DNA from: Streptomyces europaeiscabiei
GTDB lineage: Bacteria > Actinomycetota > Actinomycetes > Streptomycetales > Streptomycetaceae
Assembly (NCBI RefSeq): GCF_036346855.1
Contig: NZ_CP107841.1
Location: 8,870,001 to 8,934,000, forward strand
Direction: 5' to 3'
Length of the DNA stretch: 64,000 bases
Shown here: one piece after another, positions 1 to 8,174 of the stretch
How the letters are laid out: the number at the start of each line of letters is the position of its first letter
Position numbering within the stretch: position 1 is the stretch's first letter
Made by a program: the position numbers and the translations under genes
The notes under the pieces: generated by a model
Database searches by the model: none
What the model was told of the DNA's origin: nothing
The model's input: only the letters and a program-made list of their open reading frames with translations

Positions 1-1
1 C

Positions 2-463
2 GACGCGGCCGTACTGGCCACCGGGTTCTGCGCCGGACTCGCCCCGGGCATGCACCCCGGTGACCTGGTCGTCGCCGAGGAGACCCGGGGCCCCGACGGC
101 GCCGTCACGCCCTGTGTGGGCACCGAACTGCTGGTCAAGGAGCTGGTGCGGGCCGTGCCCGGGCGCAAGGTCCACACCGGCCCGCTCACCGGATCCGACC
201 ATGTCGTACGCGGCCAGGAACGGTCCGACCTGTACGCGACCGGCGCACTCGCGGTCGACATGGAGTCCGCCGTCACGCTCCACTGCGCCGTGAGATCCGG
301 CGCACGCCCGGTTGCGGCCGTCCGGGTGGTCGTGGACGCTCCAGAGCATGAACTGGTCCGGATCGGCACGGTACGCGGTGGAATATCAGCCTTCCGCGTC
401 CTTCGTGCCGTCCTTCCCGCTTATTACGAATGGCACCGTTCCTTGCTGCTCCCCAGGAGGTGA
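2..463 (+). CDS. hpnG: Adenosylhopane nucleosidase/phosphorylase HpnG, C-terminal part
   Basis: The gene is cut by the left edge; the frame is open from base 2. The visible 153 residues look like the C-terminal half of a purine nucleoside phosphorylase / MTA-SAH nucleosidase fold: a TGFCAGL strand, a GPLTGSDHVV segment and the substrate-binding VDMESA motif typical of the family. In hopanoid clusters this enzyme (HpnG) removes adenine from adenosylhopane to give (phospho)ribosylhopane. Placement directly before hpnH (5-nt gap) supports the assignment; the fold alone would not separate it from other nucleosidases. The stop codon overlaps the AGGAGG ribosome binding site of hpnH, so the two are probably translated together. 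Confidence 0.85.
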   Translation, partial: DAAVLATGFCAGLAPGMHPGDLVVAEETRGPDGAVTPCVGTELLVKELVRAVPGRKVHTGPLTGSDHVVRGQERSDLYATGALAVDMESAVTLHCAVRSGARPVAAVRVVVDAPEHELVRIGTVRGGISAFRVLRAVLPAYYEWHRSLLLPRR

Positions 464-468
464 GCCAG

Positions 469-1491
469 ATGGCCATGCCGCTCCGCCAGTCCATCAAGGT
501 GGCGACGTATCTCGCCGAACAGAAGCTCCGCAAGCGCGACAAGTTCCCGCTGATCGTCGAGCTGGAACCGCTCTACGCCTGCAATCTGAAGTGCGAGGGC
601 TGCGGCAAGATCCAGCACCCGGCGGGTGTGCTCAAGCAGCGCATGCCGGTGGCGCAGGCCGTGGGCGCCGTCCTGGAGTCCGGGGCGCCGATGGTGTCGA
701 TCGCCGGCGGCGAGCCCCTGATGCACCCTCAGATCGACGAGATCGTGCGGCAGCTGGTGGCGAAGAGGAAGTACGTCTTCCTCTGCACCAACGCCATGCT
801 GCTGCGCAAGAAGATGGAGAAGTTCAAGCCCTCGCCGTACTTCGCGTTCGCCGTGCACATCGACGGGCTGCGGGAGCGGCACGACGAGTCGGTGGCGAAG
901 GAAGGGGTGTTCGACGAGGCCGTGGCCGCCATCAAGGAGGCCAAGAGGCGCGGCTTCCGGGTGACCACCAACTCGACCTTCTTCAACACCGACACCCCGC
1001 AGACCATCATCGAGGTTCTCAACTTCCTCAACGACGACCTGAAGGTCGACGAGATGATGATCTCGCCCGCCTACGCCTACGAGAAGGCGCCCGACCAGGA
1101 GCACTTCCTCGGCGTCGAACAGACCCGTGAACTGTTCAAGAAAGCCTTCTCGGGTGGCAACCGGCGGCGCTGGCGGCTCAACCACTCGCCCCTGTTCCTC
1201 GACTTCCTGGAGGGCAAGGTCGACTTCCCGTGCACGGCGTGGGCGATCCCCAACTACTCGCTCTTCGGCTGGCAGAAGCCCTGCTATTTGATGAGCGACG
1301 GGTACGTCACGACGTACCGGGAGCTGATCGAGGACACCGACTGGGACGCGTACGGCCGGGGCAAGGACCCGCGCTGCGCCAACTGCATGGCGCACTGCGG
1401 CTATGAGCCGACCGCCGTCCTCGCCACCATGGGATCGCTGAAGGAGTCGTTGCGCGCCCTGCGCGAGACGGTCTCCGGAAACAACGGGTGA
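469..1491 (+). CDS. hpnH: Radical SAM adenosylhopane synthase HpnH
   Basis: 340-residue radical SAM enzyme of the HpnH family, of normal length. It joins the 5'-deoxyadenosyl group of SAM to hopene (diploptene), giving adenosylhopane, the first step of the C35 bacteriohopanepolyol side chain. The [4Fe-4S]/SAM motif C-x3-C-x2-C is at about residues 38, 42 and 45 ([10 protein letters not shown]), followed by the GGEPL motif. The C-terminal part has further cysteines ([15 protein letters not shown]) as in HpnH. The start is the ATG with AGGAGG 8 nt upstream; an in-frame ATG 39 bases earlier lies inside hpnG and has no ribosome binding site. The next gene, ispG, follows after 4 nt. Confidence 0.95.
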   Translation: MAMPLRQSIKVATYLAEQKLRKRDKFPLIVELEPLYACNLKCEGCGKIQHPAGVLKQRMPVAQAVGAVLESGAPMVSIAGGEPLMHPQIDEIVRQLVAKRKYVFLCTNAMLLRKKMEKFKPSPYFAFAVHIDGLRERHDESVAKEGVFDEAVAAIKEAKRRGFRVTTNSTFFNTDTPQTIIEVLNFLNDDLKVDEMMISPAYAYEKAPDQEHFLGVEQTRELFKKAFSGGNRRRWRLNHSPLFLDFLEGKVDFPCTAWAIPNYSLFGWQKPCYLMSDGYVTTYRELIEDTDWDAYGRGKDPRCANCMAHCGYEPTAVLATMGSLKESLRALRETVSGNNG

Positions 1492-1495
1492 CGCC

Positions 1496-2653
1496 ATGAC
1501 CGCCGTCTCCCTGGGCGTTCCCGAGGTACCGGTCCGGCCGATCGCCGAGCGGCGCGTGTCGCGCGGGATCCAGGTCGGGTCGGTGGCGGTCGGGGGCGGG
1601 GCCCCGGTGTCGGTGCAGTCGATGACGACGACCCGTACGTCGGACGTCGGCGCAACCCTGCAGCAGATCGCGGAACTCACCGCGTCGGGCTGCCAGATCG
1701 TCCGTGTCGCCTGCCCCACGCAGGACGACGCGGACGCCCTCGCCACCATCGCCCGCAAGTCGCAGATCCCGGTGATCGCGGACATCCACTTCCAGCCGAA
1801 GTACGTGTTCGCGGCGATCGAGGCCGGTTGCGCGGCGGTGCGGGTGAACCCCGGCAACATCAAGCAGTTCGACGACAAGGTCAAGGAGATCGCGCGAGCG
1901 GCGAAGGATCACGGGACCCCGATCCGGATCGGGGTCAACGCCGGCTCGCTCGACAAGCGGCTCCTGCAGAAGTACGGGAAGGCGACGCCCGAGGCGCTGG
2001 TGGAGTCCGCGCTGTGGGAGTCCTCGCTGTTCGAGGAGCACGACTTCCGGGACATCAAGATCTCGGTCAAGCACAACGACCCGGTCGTGATGATCGAGGC
2101 GTACCGGCAGCTGGCGGCCCAGTGCGACTACCCGTTGCATCTGGGGGTCACCGAGGCCGGTCCGGCGTTCCAGGGCACGATCAAGTCCGCCGTCGCCTTC
2201 GGGGCGCTGCTCAGCGAGGGGATCGGCGACACGATCCGGGTGTCACTGAGCGCTCCGCCGGTCGAGGAGATCAAGGTCGGCATCCAGATCCTGGAGTCGC
2301 TGAACCTGCGGCAGCGGCGGCTGGAGATCGTCTCGTGCCCCTCGTGCGGGCGGGCGCAGGTCGATGTGTACCGGCTGGCGGACGAGGTGAGTGCCGGTCT
2401 GGAGGGCATGGAGGTGCCGTTGCGGGTGGCCGTCATGGGCTGTGTCGTCAACGGACCGGGCGAGGCGCGGGAGGCGGACCTGGGGGTCGCCTCCGGCAAC
2501 GGCAAGGGGCAGATCTTCGTGAAGGGCGAGGTCATCAGGACCGTGCCCGAGTCGAAGATCGTGGAGACCCTCATCGACGAGGCGATGAAGATCGCCGAGC
2601 AGATGGAGCGGGACGGCGTCGCGTCGGGGGAGCCGGCGGTCACCGTGAGCTGA
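1496..2653 (+). CDS. ispG: 4-hydroxy-3-methylbut-2-en-1-yl diphosphate synthase (GcpE/IspG)
   Basis: 385 residues, typical of bacterial IspG. It reductively opens methylerythritol cyclodiphosphate to HMBPP in the MEP isoprenoid pathway, using a [4Fe-4S] cluster. The N-terminal TIM barrel begins with [15 protein letters not shown] and contains DIHFQPKY. The cluster ligands are visible as CPSC (about residues 281 and 284) and [10 protein letters not shown] (Cys at about 316). Its place in the hopanoid operon, before dxs, suggests a copy supplying precursors for squalene/hopene. Streptomyces often have a second ispG elsewhere, so this may be the pathway-associated paralog (inference). Confidence 0.96.
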   Translation: MTAVSLGVPEVPVRPIAERRVSRGIQVGSVAVGGGAPVSVQSMTTTRTSDVGATLQQIAELTASGCQIVRVACPTQDDADALATIARKSQIPVIADIHFQPKYVFAAIEAGCAAVRVNPGNIKQFDDKVKEIARAAKDHGTPIRIGVNAGSLDKRLLQKYGKATPEALVESALWESSLFEEHDFRDIKISVKHNDPVVMIEAYRQLAAQCDYPLHLGVTEAGPAFQGTIKSAVAFGALLSEGIGDTIRVSLSAPPVEEIKVGIQILESLNLRQRRLEIVSCPSCGRAQVDVYRLADEVSAGLEGMEVPLRVAVMGCVVNGPGEAREADLGVASGNGKGQIFVKGEVIRTVPESKIVETLIDEAMKIAEQMERDGVASGEPAVTVS

Positions 2654-2694
2654 CAACACGGGCTGAGAGAGCACGGATCGAGAGGGGGCCCGAC

Positions 2695-4626
2695 GTGACG
2701 ATTCTGGAGAGCATCCGGCAACCGCGCGACCTGAAGGCGCTGACCGAGGCGGAACTCGGTGAACTGGCCGAAGAAATCCGGGAGTTCCTGGTGCACGCGG
2801 TCGCCAGGACCGGTGGTCACCTGGGGCCCAACCTGGGGGTGGTGGAACTCTCCGTCGCACTCCACCGGGTCTTCGAGTCACCCGTCGACCGCATCGTCTG
2901 GGACACCGGTCACCAGAGCTATGTGCACAAGCTGCTGACCGGGCGACAGGACTTCTCCAAACTGCGGGGCAAGGGCGGCCTGTCGGGCTACCCCTCGCGC
3001 GAGGAGTCCGAGCACGACATCGTCGAGAACAGCCACGCCTCCACCGCCCTCGGCTGGGCGGACGGCCTCGCCAAGGCCCGTCAGGTGCGGGGGGAGAAGG
3101 GCCATGTGGTGGCGGTCATCGGCGACGGCGCGCTGACCGGCGGCATGGCCTGGGAGGCACTCAACAACATCGCGGCCGCCAAGGACCGGCCGTTGATCAT
3201 CGTCGTCAACGACAACGAGCGCTCATACTCCCCGACCATCGGCGGCCTCGCCAACCACCTCGCGACCCTGCGCACCACCGACGGCTACGAACAGTTCCTC
3301 GCCTGGGGCAAGGAGGTCCTGCTGCGCACCCCGGTCGTCGGCAAGGAGGTGTACGAGGCGCTGCACGGGGCCAAGAAGGGCTTCAAGGACGCGTTCGCGC
3401 CGCAGGGCATGTTCGAGGACCTGGGCCTGAAGTACGTCGGCCCGATCGACGGGCACGACACCAAGGCGGTCGAGTCGGCGCTGCGCCGCGCCAAGCGTTT
3501 CCACGGGCCGGTCCTGGTGCACTGCCTGACGCAGAAGGGCCGCGGGTACGAGCCCGCGCTCGCCGACGAGGAGGACCACTTCCACACGGTCGGTGTGATG
3601 GACCCGCTGACGTGCGAGCCGCTCACTCCTGCCGGTGGACCGTCCTGGACGTCGGTCTTCGGCGACGAGATCGTAAAGATCGGGGACGAGCGCGAGGACG
3701 TCGTGGCGATCACGGCGGCCATGCTGCATCCGGTCGGGCTCGGCAGATTCGCGGAGAAGTTCCCCGACCGGGTGTGGGACGTCGGCATCGCCGAGCAGCA
3801 TGCGGCGGTGTCGGCGGCGGGGCTCGCGACGGGCGGGCTGCATCCGGTGGTGGCCGTCTACGCGACCTTCCTCAACCGCGCCTTCGACCAGTTGTTGATG
3901 GACGTGGCGCTGCACCGGTGCGGAGTCACCTTCGTCCTGGACCGGGCCGGTGTGACGGGCGTCGACGGGGCCTCGCACAACGGCATGTGGGACATGTCGA
4001 TCCTCCAGGTCGTACCGGGGCTGCGGATCGCCGCGCCGCGCGACGCCGAGCAACTGCGGACGCAGTTGCGGGAGGCCGTCGCCGTGGACGACGCTCCCAC
4101 GCTGATCCGGTTCCCGAAGGAGTCGGTGGGCCCTGAGATCCCGTCCCTGGAGCGGGTGGGCGGTATGGACGTCCTGCACCGCTCCCCGTCCTTCGACCGT
4201 CCGGCCGTGCTGCTGGTCGCCGTCGGCGTCATGGCGTCGGTCTGTCTTCAGGCCGCCGAGCTGCTGGAGGCGCGGGGGATCGGCTGCACCGTCGTCGACC
4301 CGCGCTGGGTCAAGCCGGTCGATCCGGCGCTGCCGTGGCTCGCCGACGAACACCGGCTCGTGGCTGTCGTGGAGGACAACAGCCGTGCGGCCGGGGTCGG
4401 TTCGGCGGTCGCGCTGGCCTTGGGGGACGCCGAGGTCGACGTACCCGTACGGCGGTTCGGGATTCCGGAGCAGTTCCTCCCGCACGCCAAGCGCGGAGAG
4501 GTGCTGGCGGACATCGGCCTGACGCCGGTCGAGATCGCCGGGCGGATCAGCGCGAGTCTGGCCGTCAAGGGCGAGCTCGCGAAGGGCGACCTGTCCCAAG
4601 CCGAGCCTTCCGAGGAGAAACCGTAA
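2695..4626 (+). CDS. dxs: 1-deoxy-D-xylulose-5-phosphate synthase
   Basis: 643 residues, full-length TPP enzyme condensing pyruvate and glyceraldehyde-3-phosphate, the entry step of the MEP pathway. Visible signatures are [11 protein letters not shown], the TPP-binding [25 protein letters not shown], the pyrimidine-domain [17 protein letters not shown], and the C-terminal transketolase domain. The start is GTG at 2695, with GAGAGGGGG about 7 nt upstream; the frame stays open far upstream, but only from here does the protein align with Dxs. The stop directly abuts the ATG of the next gene (TAA-ATG). It works with ispG and the hpn genes in this operon. Confidence 0.96.
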   Translation: MTILESIRQPRDLKALTEAELGELAEEIREFLVHAVARTGGHLGPNLGVVELSVALHRVFESPVDRIVWDTGHQSYVHKLLTGRQDFSKLRGKGGLSGYPSREESEHDIVENSHASTALGWADGLAKARQVRGEKGHVVAVIGDGALTGGMAWEALNNIAAAKDRPLIIVVNDNERSYSPTIGGLANHLATLRTTDGYEQFLAWGKEVLLRTPVVGKEVYEALHGAKKGFKDAFAPQGMFEDLGLKYVGPIDGHDTKAVESALRRAKRFHGPVLVHCLTQKGRGYEPALADEEDHFHTVGVMDPLTCEPLTPAGGPSWTSVFGDEIVKIGDEREDVVAITAAMLHPVGLGRFAEKFPDRVWDVGIAEQHAAVSAAGLATGGLHPVVAVYATFLNRAFDQLLMDVALHRCGVTFVLDRAGVTGVDGASHNGMWDMSILQVVPGLRIAAPRDAEQLRTQLREAVAVDDAPTLIRFPKESVGPEIPSLERVGGMDVLHRSPSFDRPAVLLVAVGVMASVCLQAAELLEARGIGCTVVDPRWVKPVDPALPWLADEHRLVAVVEDNSRAAGVGSAVALALGDAEVDVPVRRFGIPEQFLPHAKRGEVLADIGLTPVEIAGRISASLAVKGELAKGDLSQAEPSEEKP

Positions 4627-6036
4627 ATGACCACAGCGGAACCCGCCGCCGATACGGAGGAGTTCGACCTCGGCAGACTCCTGGCCGAGCGCGGCGCCGA
4701 GCGCTACGAACTCCACGCCAGGCACCTCAACCACCAACTCCCGCGCATGCTGCACACCATCGGCTTCGACAAGGTCTACGAGCGGGCCGAGGGCGCGTAC
4801 TTCTGGGACGCGGACGGCAACGAGTACCTGGACATGCTCGCCGGATTCGGGGTGATGGGGCTCGGCCGCCACCACCCCGTGGTCCGCAAGGCGCTGCACG
4901 ACGTGCTCGACGCGCGCCTCGCCGACCTGACCCGTTTCGACTGCCAGCCCCTGCCCGGCCTGCTCGCCGAGAAGCTGCTCACCCACAGTCCGCACCTGGA
5001 CCGGGTGTTCTTCGGCAACAGCGGCACGGAGGCCGTCGAGACGGCGCTGAAGTTCGCCCGGTACGCAACAGGCAGACCGCGCGTCCTGTACTGCGACCAC
5101 GCCTTCCACGGGCTCACCACCGGCTCCCTCTCCGTGAACGGCGAGGACGGCTTCCGGGACGGCTTCGCACCGCTGCTGCCCGACACGGCCGTACCGCTCG
5201 GTGATCTCGACGCGCTGGCGAGGGAGTTGAAGAAGGGCGATGTCGCCGCCCTCGTCGTCGAGCCCATCCAGGGCAAGGGCGTGCACGAGGCGCCGCCCGG
5301 CTATCTGCGCGCCGCCCAGGAGGTGCTGCACCGACATAAGGCGTTGCTGATCGTCGACGAGGTGCAGACCGGGCTCGGGCGGACCGGGGACTTCTACGCC
5401 TACCAGCACGAGGACGGGGTCGAGCCGGATCTGGTGTGCGTGGCGAAGGCGCTCTCCGGAGGCTATGTCCCGGTCGGCGCGACCCTCGGCAAGGAGTGGA
5501 TCTTCAAGAAGGTCTACTCGTCCATGGACCGCGTCCTTGTCCACTCGGCGAGCTTCGGCTCCAACGCCCAGGCCATGGCCGCCGGGCTCGCCGTCCTCTC
5601 GGTCATGGAGAACGAACGGATCGTGGCGGGCGCCCGGGCCACGGGCGAGCTGCTGAAGACCCGGCTGGCCGCACTGATCGACAAGTACGAGCTGCTCAGC
5701 GACGTACGCGGCCGGGGCCTGATGATCGGCATCGAGTTCGGCAGACCCAAGTCGCTGAAGCTGCGCAGCCGTTGGACCATGCTCCAGGCGGCCCGCAAGG
5801 GACTGTTCGCGCAGATGGTCGTCGTCCCGCTGCTGCAACGGCACCGCATCCTCACCCAGGTCTCCGGCGACCACCTGGAGGTGATCAAGCTGATCCCGCC
5901 GCTGGTCATCGGGGAGCGGGAGGTGGACCGGTTCGTCGAGGCGTTCAGCGAGGTGATGGACGACGCGCACAGCGGGGGCGCCCTGATGTGGGACTTCGGG
6001 AAGACGCTGGTGAAACAGGCGGTGGCCAACCGATAG
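4627..6036 (+). CDS. hpnO: Class III aminotransferase, hopanoid HpnO type
   Basis: 469-residue PLP-dependent class III (ornithine/acetylornithine-like) aminotransferase. In hopanoid clusters this gene (HpnO) converts the aldehyde from ribosylhopane to 35-aminobacteriohopanetriol. Seen in the sequence: an N-terminal extension before the core, GNSGTEAVETALKFAR for phosphate binding, IVDEVQTGLGRTG with the PLP-pyridine Asp, and the Schiff-base Lys at about residue 274 (CVAKALSGG). The ATG follows the dxs stop with no gap, indicating translational coupling. It is the last gene of the operon. The substrate is assigned from operon context. Confidence 0.9.
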   Translation: MTTAEPAADTEEFDLGRLLAERGAERYELHARHLNHQLPRMLHTIGFDKVYERAEGAYFWDADGNEYLDMLAGFGVMGLGRHHPVVRKALHDVLDARLADLTRFDCQPLPGLLAEKLLTHSPHLDRVFFGNSGTEAVETALKFARYATGRPRVLYCDHAFHGLTTGSLSVNGEDGFRDGFAPLLPDTAVPLGDLDALARELKKGDVAALVVEPIQGKGVHEAPPGYLRAAQEVLHRHKALLIVDEVQTGLGRTGDFYAYQHEDGVEPDLVCVAKALSGGYVPVGATLGKEWIFKKVYSSMDRVLVHSASFGSNAQAMAAGLAVLSVMENERIVAGARATGELLKTRLAALIDKYELLSDVRGRGLMIGIEFGRPKSLKLRSRWTMLQAARKGLFAQMVVVPLLQRHRILTQVSGDHLEVIKLIPPLVIGEREVDRFVEAFSEVMDDAHSGGALMWDFGKTLVKQAVANR

Positions 6037-6101
6037 AGGGGCACGTCAGGAGCCTGCCGAGGGCCCGTCAGGTGCGTGACTTCGGCGGGGACCCAGGGAT
6101 T

Positions 6102-6136
6102 TTGCCTCTGAGGCAAGGAAATTGCCGCAGAGGCAA
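6102..6136. promoter_or_regulatory. Twin palindromic operator upstream of the XRE-cupin gene
   Basis: Two related palindromes lie 20 bp apart centre to centre: TTGCCTCTGAGGCAA at 6102-6116, a perfect 7-1-7 inverted repeat, and TTGCCGCAGAGGCAA at 6122-6136, with matching TTGCC/GGCAA arms. They end 12 bp before the first ATG of the downstream regulator. Spacing by two helical turns places both on one face of the DNA. Autoregulation by the XRE-cupin protein is inferred. Confidence 0.7.
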
Positions 6137-6148
6137 AAGTCCGGCTGA

Positions 6149-6790
6149 ATGGAGGGCATGAGCCCCTCCGAGGGTACGAACCCTCCCGAGCCACCGCCGG
6201 GCGCGGCGCTGCCCGCCGTCGCCCCGCAGCTGCGGGCCCTGCGCCGCCGGGCCTCCCTCACCCTGGAGGCCGCGGCCCGAGCCGCCGCGCTCTCGCCCGC
6301 ACACCTGTCCCGGCTGGAGACCGGGCAGCGTCAGCCCTCGCTGCCGATGCTGCTCGCGCTGGCCCGCATCTACGGTACGACGGTCTCGGAGTTGCTCGGC
6401 GAGACCGTCGCCGAGCGGGACGCCGTGCTGCGCGCGCCCGACATGGAGCCCACTCGGGCCGGCGGCTGGACGTACTGGCAGGCGGGCGCTTCCGGGCGCG
6501 GGATGCAGGCGCTGCGCGTCCATGTGCCGCACGGCTCGCAGGGCGACATCGTGCGGGTGCATCCCGGCGAGGAGTGGCTCTACGTCCTGAAGGGACGGCT
6601 GCGGCTGCGCCTCGGGGACACCGCGCACCAGCTCGCGCCCGGGGACAGCGCGCACTTCGACTCGCTGACCCCGCACCGCATCGCCGCCGCCGACCAGGAC
6701 GGCGCCGACCTCCTGTTCGTCCACACCCTTCTGCAGAGCCCGACCGCCGCGCTGTGCCTCGGGCCGATCACCCCCGGAGAGACTCCATGA
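6149..6790 (+). CDS. XRE-family regulator with C-terminal cupin
   Basis: 213 residues. After a Pro-rich N-terminus, the helix-turn-helix spans about residues 27-85 (LEAAARAAALSPAHLSRLE is the recognition region). A cupin_2 barrel fills the C-terminal half (HPGEEWLYVLKGRLRLRLG, then APGDSAHFDS). This architecture is typical of small-molecule-responsive repressors of local transport or catabolic genes. The start is uncertain: the ATG at 6149 lacks a ribosome binding site, while the ATG at 6158 has GGAGGG only 1-2 nt upstream, so a leaderless message is possible. The stop overlaps the ATG of the small downstream gene (ATGA), implying one transcript. Twin operators lie just upstream. Confidence 0.85.
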   Translation: MEGMSPSEGTNPPEPPPGAALPAVAPQLRALRRRASLTLEAAARAAALSPAHLSRLETGQRQPSLPMLLALARIYGTTVSELLGETVAERDAVLRAPDMEPTRAGGWTYWQAGASGRGMQALRVHVPHGSQGDIVRVHPGEEWLYVLKGRLRLRLGDTAHQLAPGDSAHFDSLTPHRIAAADQDGADLLFVHTLLQSPTAALCLGPITPGETP

Positions 6791-6909
6791 CCGACCTGGA
6801 AGAGAAGTTCCCCCGCGCCCTGTGGGTGCGGCTCATCATCTACATCGCGGTCGGCCATGTCTTCGCGGCCTTCGTCTACCTGCTGTTCGAACTGGGCGCC
6901 GAGCAGTAG
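6787..6909 (+). CDS. Small single-pass membrane protein (DUF6126-like)
   Basis: 40-residue protein with a charged N-terminus (MTDLEEKFPRALWVR) and one hydrophobic helix of about 20 residues (LIIYIAVGHVFAAFVYLLFEL). It starts inside the stop codon of the XRE-cupin gene (ATGA overlap), so it is translationally coupled to the regulator. From memory it matches a conserved Streptomyces small-protein family annotated DUF6126; the function is unknown. The strict pairing suggests it is the main target, or a membrane partner, of the regulator (inference). Confidence 0.75.
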   Translation: MTDLEEKFPRALWVRLIIYIAVGHVFAAFVYLLFELGAEQ

Positions 6910-7040
6910 CCGCATCACCCGTGGGGGTCGGCTCTCCGGTCGAGGCGGCTCGTCCTGCCTGGCGCGCACTGGGCCGTTTCTGACCGCTCTTGAAGCCGTT
7001 CGTGAGCGGTTACGGACGAGTCCGGTGAGGCGGCCGGCGC

Positions 7041-7076
7041 CTCACGAGCCGCCTCACGAGCCGCCTCACGAGCCGC
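7041..7076. repeat. 12-bp tandem repeat, three copies
   Basis: CTCACGAGCCGC occurs three times head to tail in the gap between the small membrane gene and the convergent phosphatase gene. No role is apparent. Confidence 0.9.
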
Positions 7077-7119
7077 CGATCGGCCGGATGATCTCCGACC
7101 AGGAGCCGTCAGAAGTGCC

Positions 7120-7917
7120 CTAGTCGAGCAGGCGCTCGCGCAGCCGCTCCCGGGTCTGCGGGGTCACCTTCAGACCCTGCTCCAGATACGAGTCGACATC
7201 GCCCCAGGTCGCCTCCAGGGTGTCGAAGGCCGCCTGGAGGTACTCGGCGCGGGCGTCGAAGAGCGGGCTCAGCAGCTCCATGACCTCCGGGGACCAGGCG
7301 CTCGCGGAGGTGCTGCTGCGGTGCACCTTGTAGCGGCGGTGCTTGGCGTTCGACTCCAGGTAGTCGGTGACGACGGCCTCGCGCTCGACGCCCAGGGCGA
7401 GGAGCGTGACGGCGATGGAGAGGCCCGCGCGGTCCTTGCCCGCCGCGCAGTGCATCAGCGCGGGCACGCTGTCCTCGGCCAGCGCGTGCAGCACTCGGGA
7501 GTGTTCGGCCGTGCGGTGCTTGATCATCGTGCGGTAGGAGGCGATCATCCGGTCGGCCGCCTTGCCGTCCCCCAACAGCGCGCGCAGCTGGTCCAGATCT
7601 CCGTCCCGGACCATCTTCCAGAACTCGGCGCCGTCCGCCGGGTCGCTCAGCGGCAGGTTCACATTGAGCACGCCGGGCAGCGAGACGTCCGGGCCCTCCA
7701 GCTTGAGATCGGCCGCGTTGCGGAAGTCGAAGACCGTGTGCAGGCCCAGGGAGGCCAGGAACGCGGTGTCCTCGTCGGTCGCGTGCGCGAGGTGGCCACT
7801 GCGGAACAGGACCCCGTGACGCACCCGACGGCCGTCCACCGTCGGCAGACCGCCCACATCGCGGAAGTTACGCACTCCGGTCAGCTCGGGCTCGGTCGAC
7901 GGGATCTGCTGCGTCAC
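7120..7917 (-). CDS. Protein-tyrosine/serine phosphatase (PtpB-like)
   Basis: 265-residue phosphatase of the Y_phosphatase3 group (secreted PtpB-like / IphP-like). The N-terminal half has the conserved GVRNFRDVGGLPTVDGRRV and LFRSGHLAHAT segments. The catalytic P-loop CX5R is HCAAGKDRAG, in which Cys is the nucleophile and Arg binds phosphate. The start is the GTG at 7917 with GGGAGGAG 5 nt upstream; the frame is open about 180 nt further but lacks coding character there. No signal peptide is seen, so it is probably cytoplasmic. It is convergent with the XRE-cupin unit and divergent from the alpha-galactosidase gene. The substrate is unknown. Confidence 0.9.
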   Translation of the reverse strand: MTQQIPSTEPELTGVRNFRDVGGLPTVDGRRVRHGVLFRSGHLAHATDEDTAFLASLGLHTVFDFRNAADLKLEGPDVSLPGVLNVNLPLSDPADGAEFWKMVRDGDLDQLRALLGDGKAADRMIASYRTMIKHRTAEHSRVLHALAEDSVPALMHCAAGKDRAGLSIAVTLLALGVEREAVVTDYLESNAKHRRYKVHRSSTSASAWSPEVMELLSPLFDARAEYLQAAFDTLEATWGDVDSYLEQGLKVTPQTRERLRERLLD

Positions 7918-8019
7918 TGGGGCTCCTCCCATCCGGCCGTCGGCGCGATCGTCGACGGGCGCGCACTCGACACCGAGGCGCGCACTCGACCATACGACAT
8001 GGGTGCGTACGCCAATGAG

Positions 8020-8098
8020 TTGTCCACAGGGGCCGTGGCGGGGGCTCGCCCGTACTTGTCCACAGGCGCTGAGGAAGGCGCGGTGGACGTTGTCCACA
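8020..8098 (+). promoter_or_regulatory. Cluster of three perfect DnaA boxes
   Basis: TTGTCCACA, the preferred Streptomyces DnaA box, occurs at 8020-8028, 8056-8064 and 8090-8098, all in the same orientation and spaced 36 and 34 bp apart. The third is preceded by an opposing half box, giving GTGGAC-GTT-GTCCAC at 8083-8097. The cluster lies in the intergenic region between the divergent phosphatase and alpha-galactosidase genes. It could titrate DnaA or regulate these promoters; an origin is unlikely with only three boxes. Confidence 0.65.
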
Positions 8099-8174
8099 GG
8101 TGCCGTCGAGCGCCCGGAGCGACCTGCGATGATGTTGAAGCCCGATTACGCCTGTTCGAATCTGTGGGGTCTTG

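Noticed and set aside
1828..2694. N-terminal extension of dxs by about 290 codons
   Set aside because: The extension is an out-of-frame translation of ispG with no similarity to Dxs; the GTG at 2695 has a ribosome binding site.
3223..5970. Very long minus-strand open frame opposite dxs and hpnO
   Set aside because: It mirrors high-GC coding DNA, is rich in Arg/Gly/Leu/Val/His without motifs, and both plus-strand genes are clear enzymes.
8020..8098. A replication origin
   Set aside because: Only three DnaA boxes and no dnaA/dnaN context; Streptomyces oriC has many more boxes.
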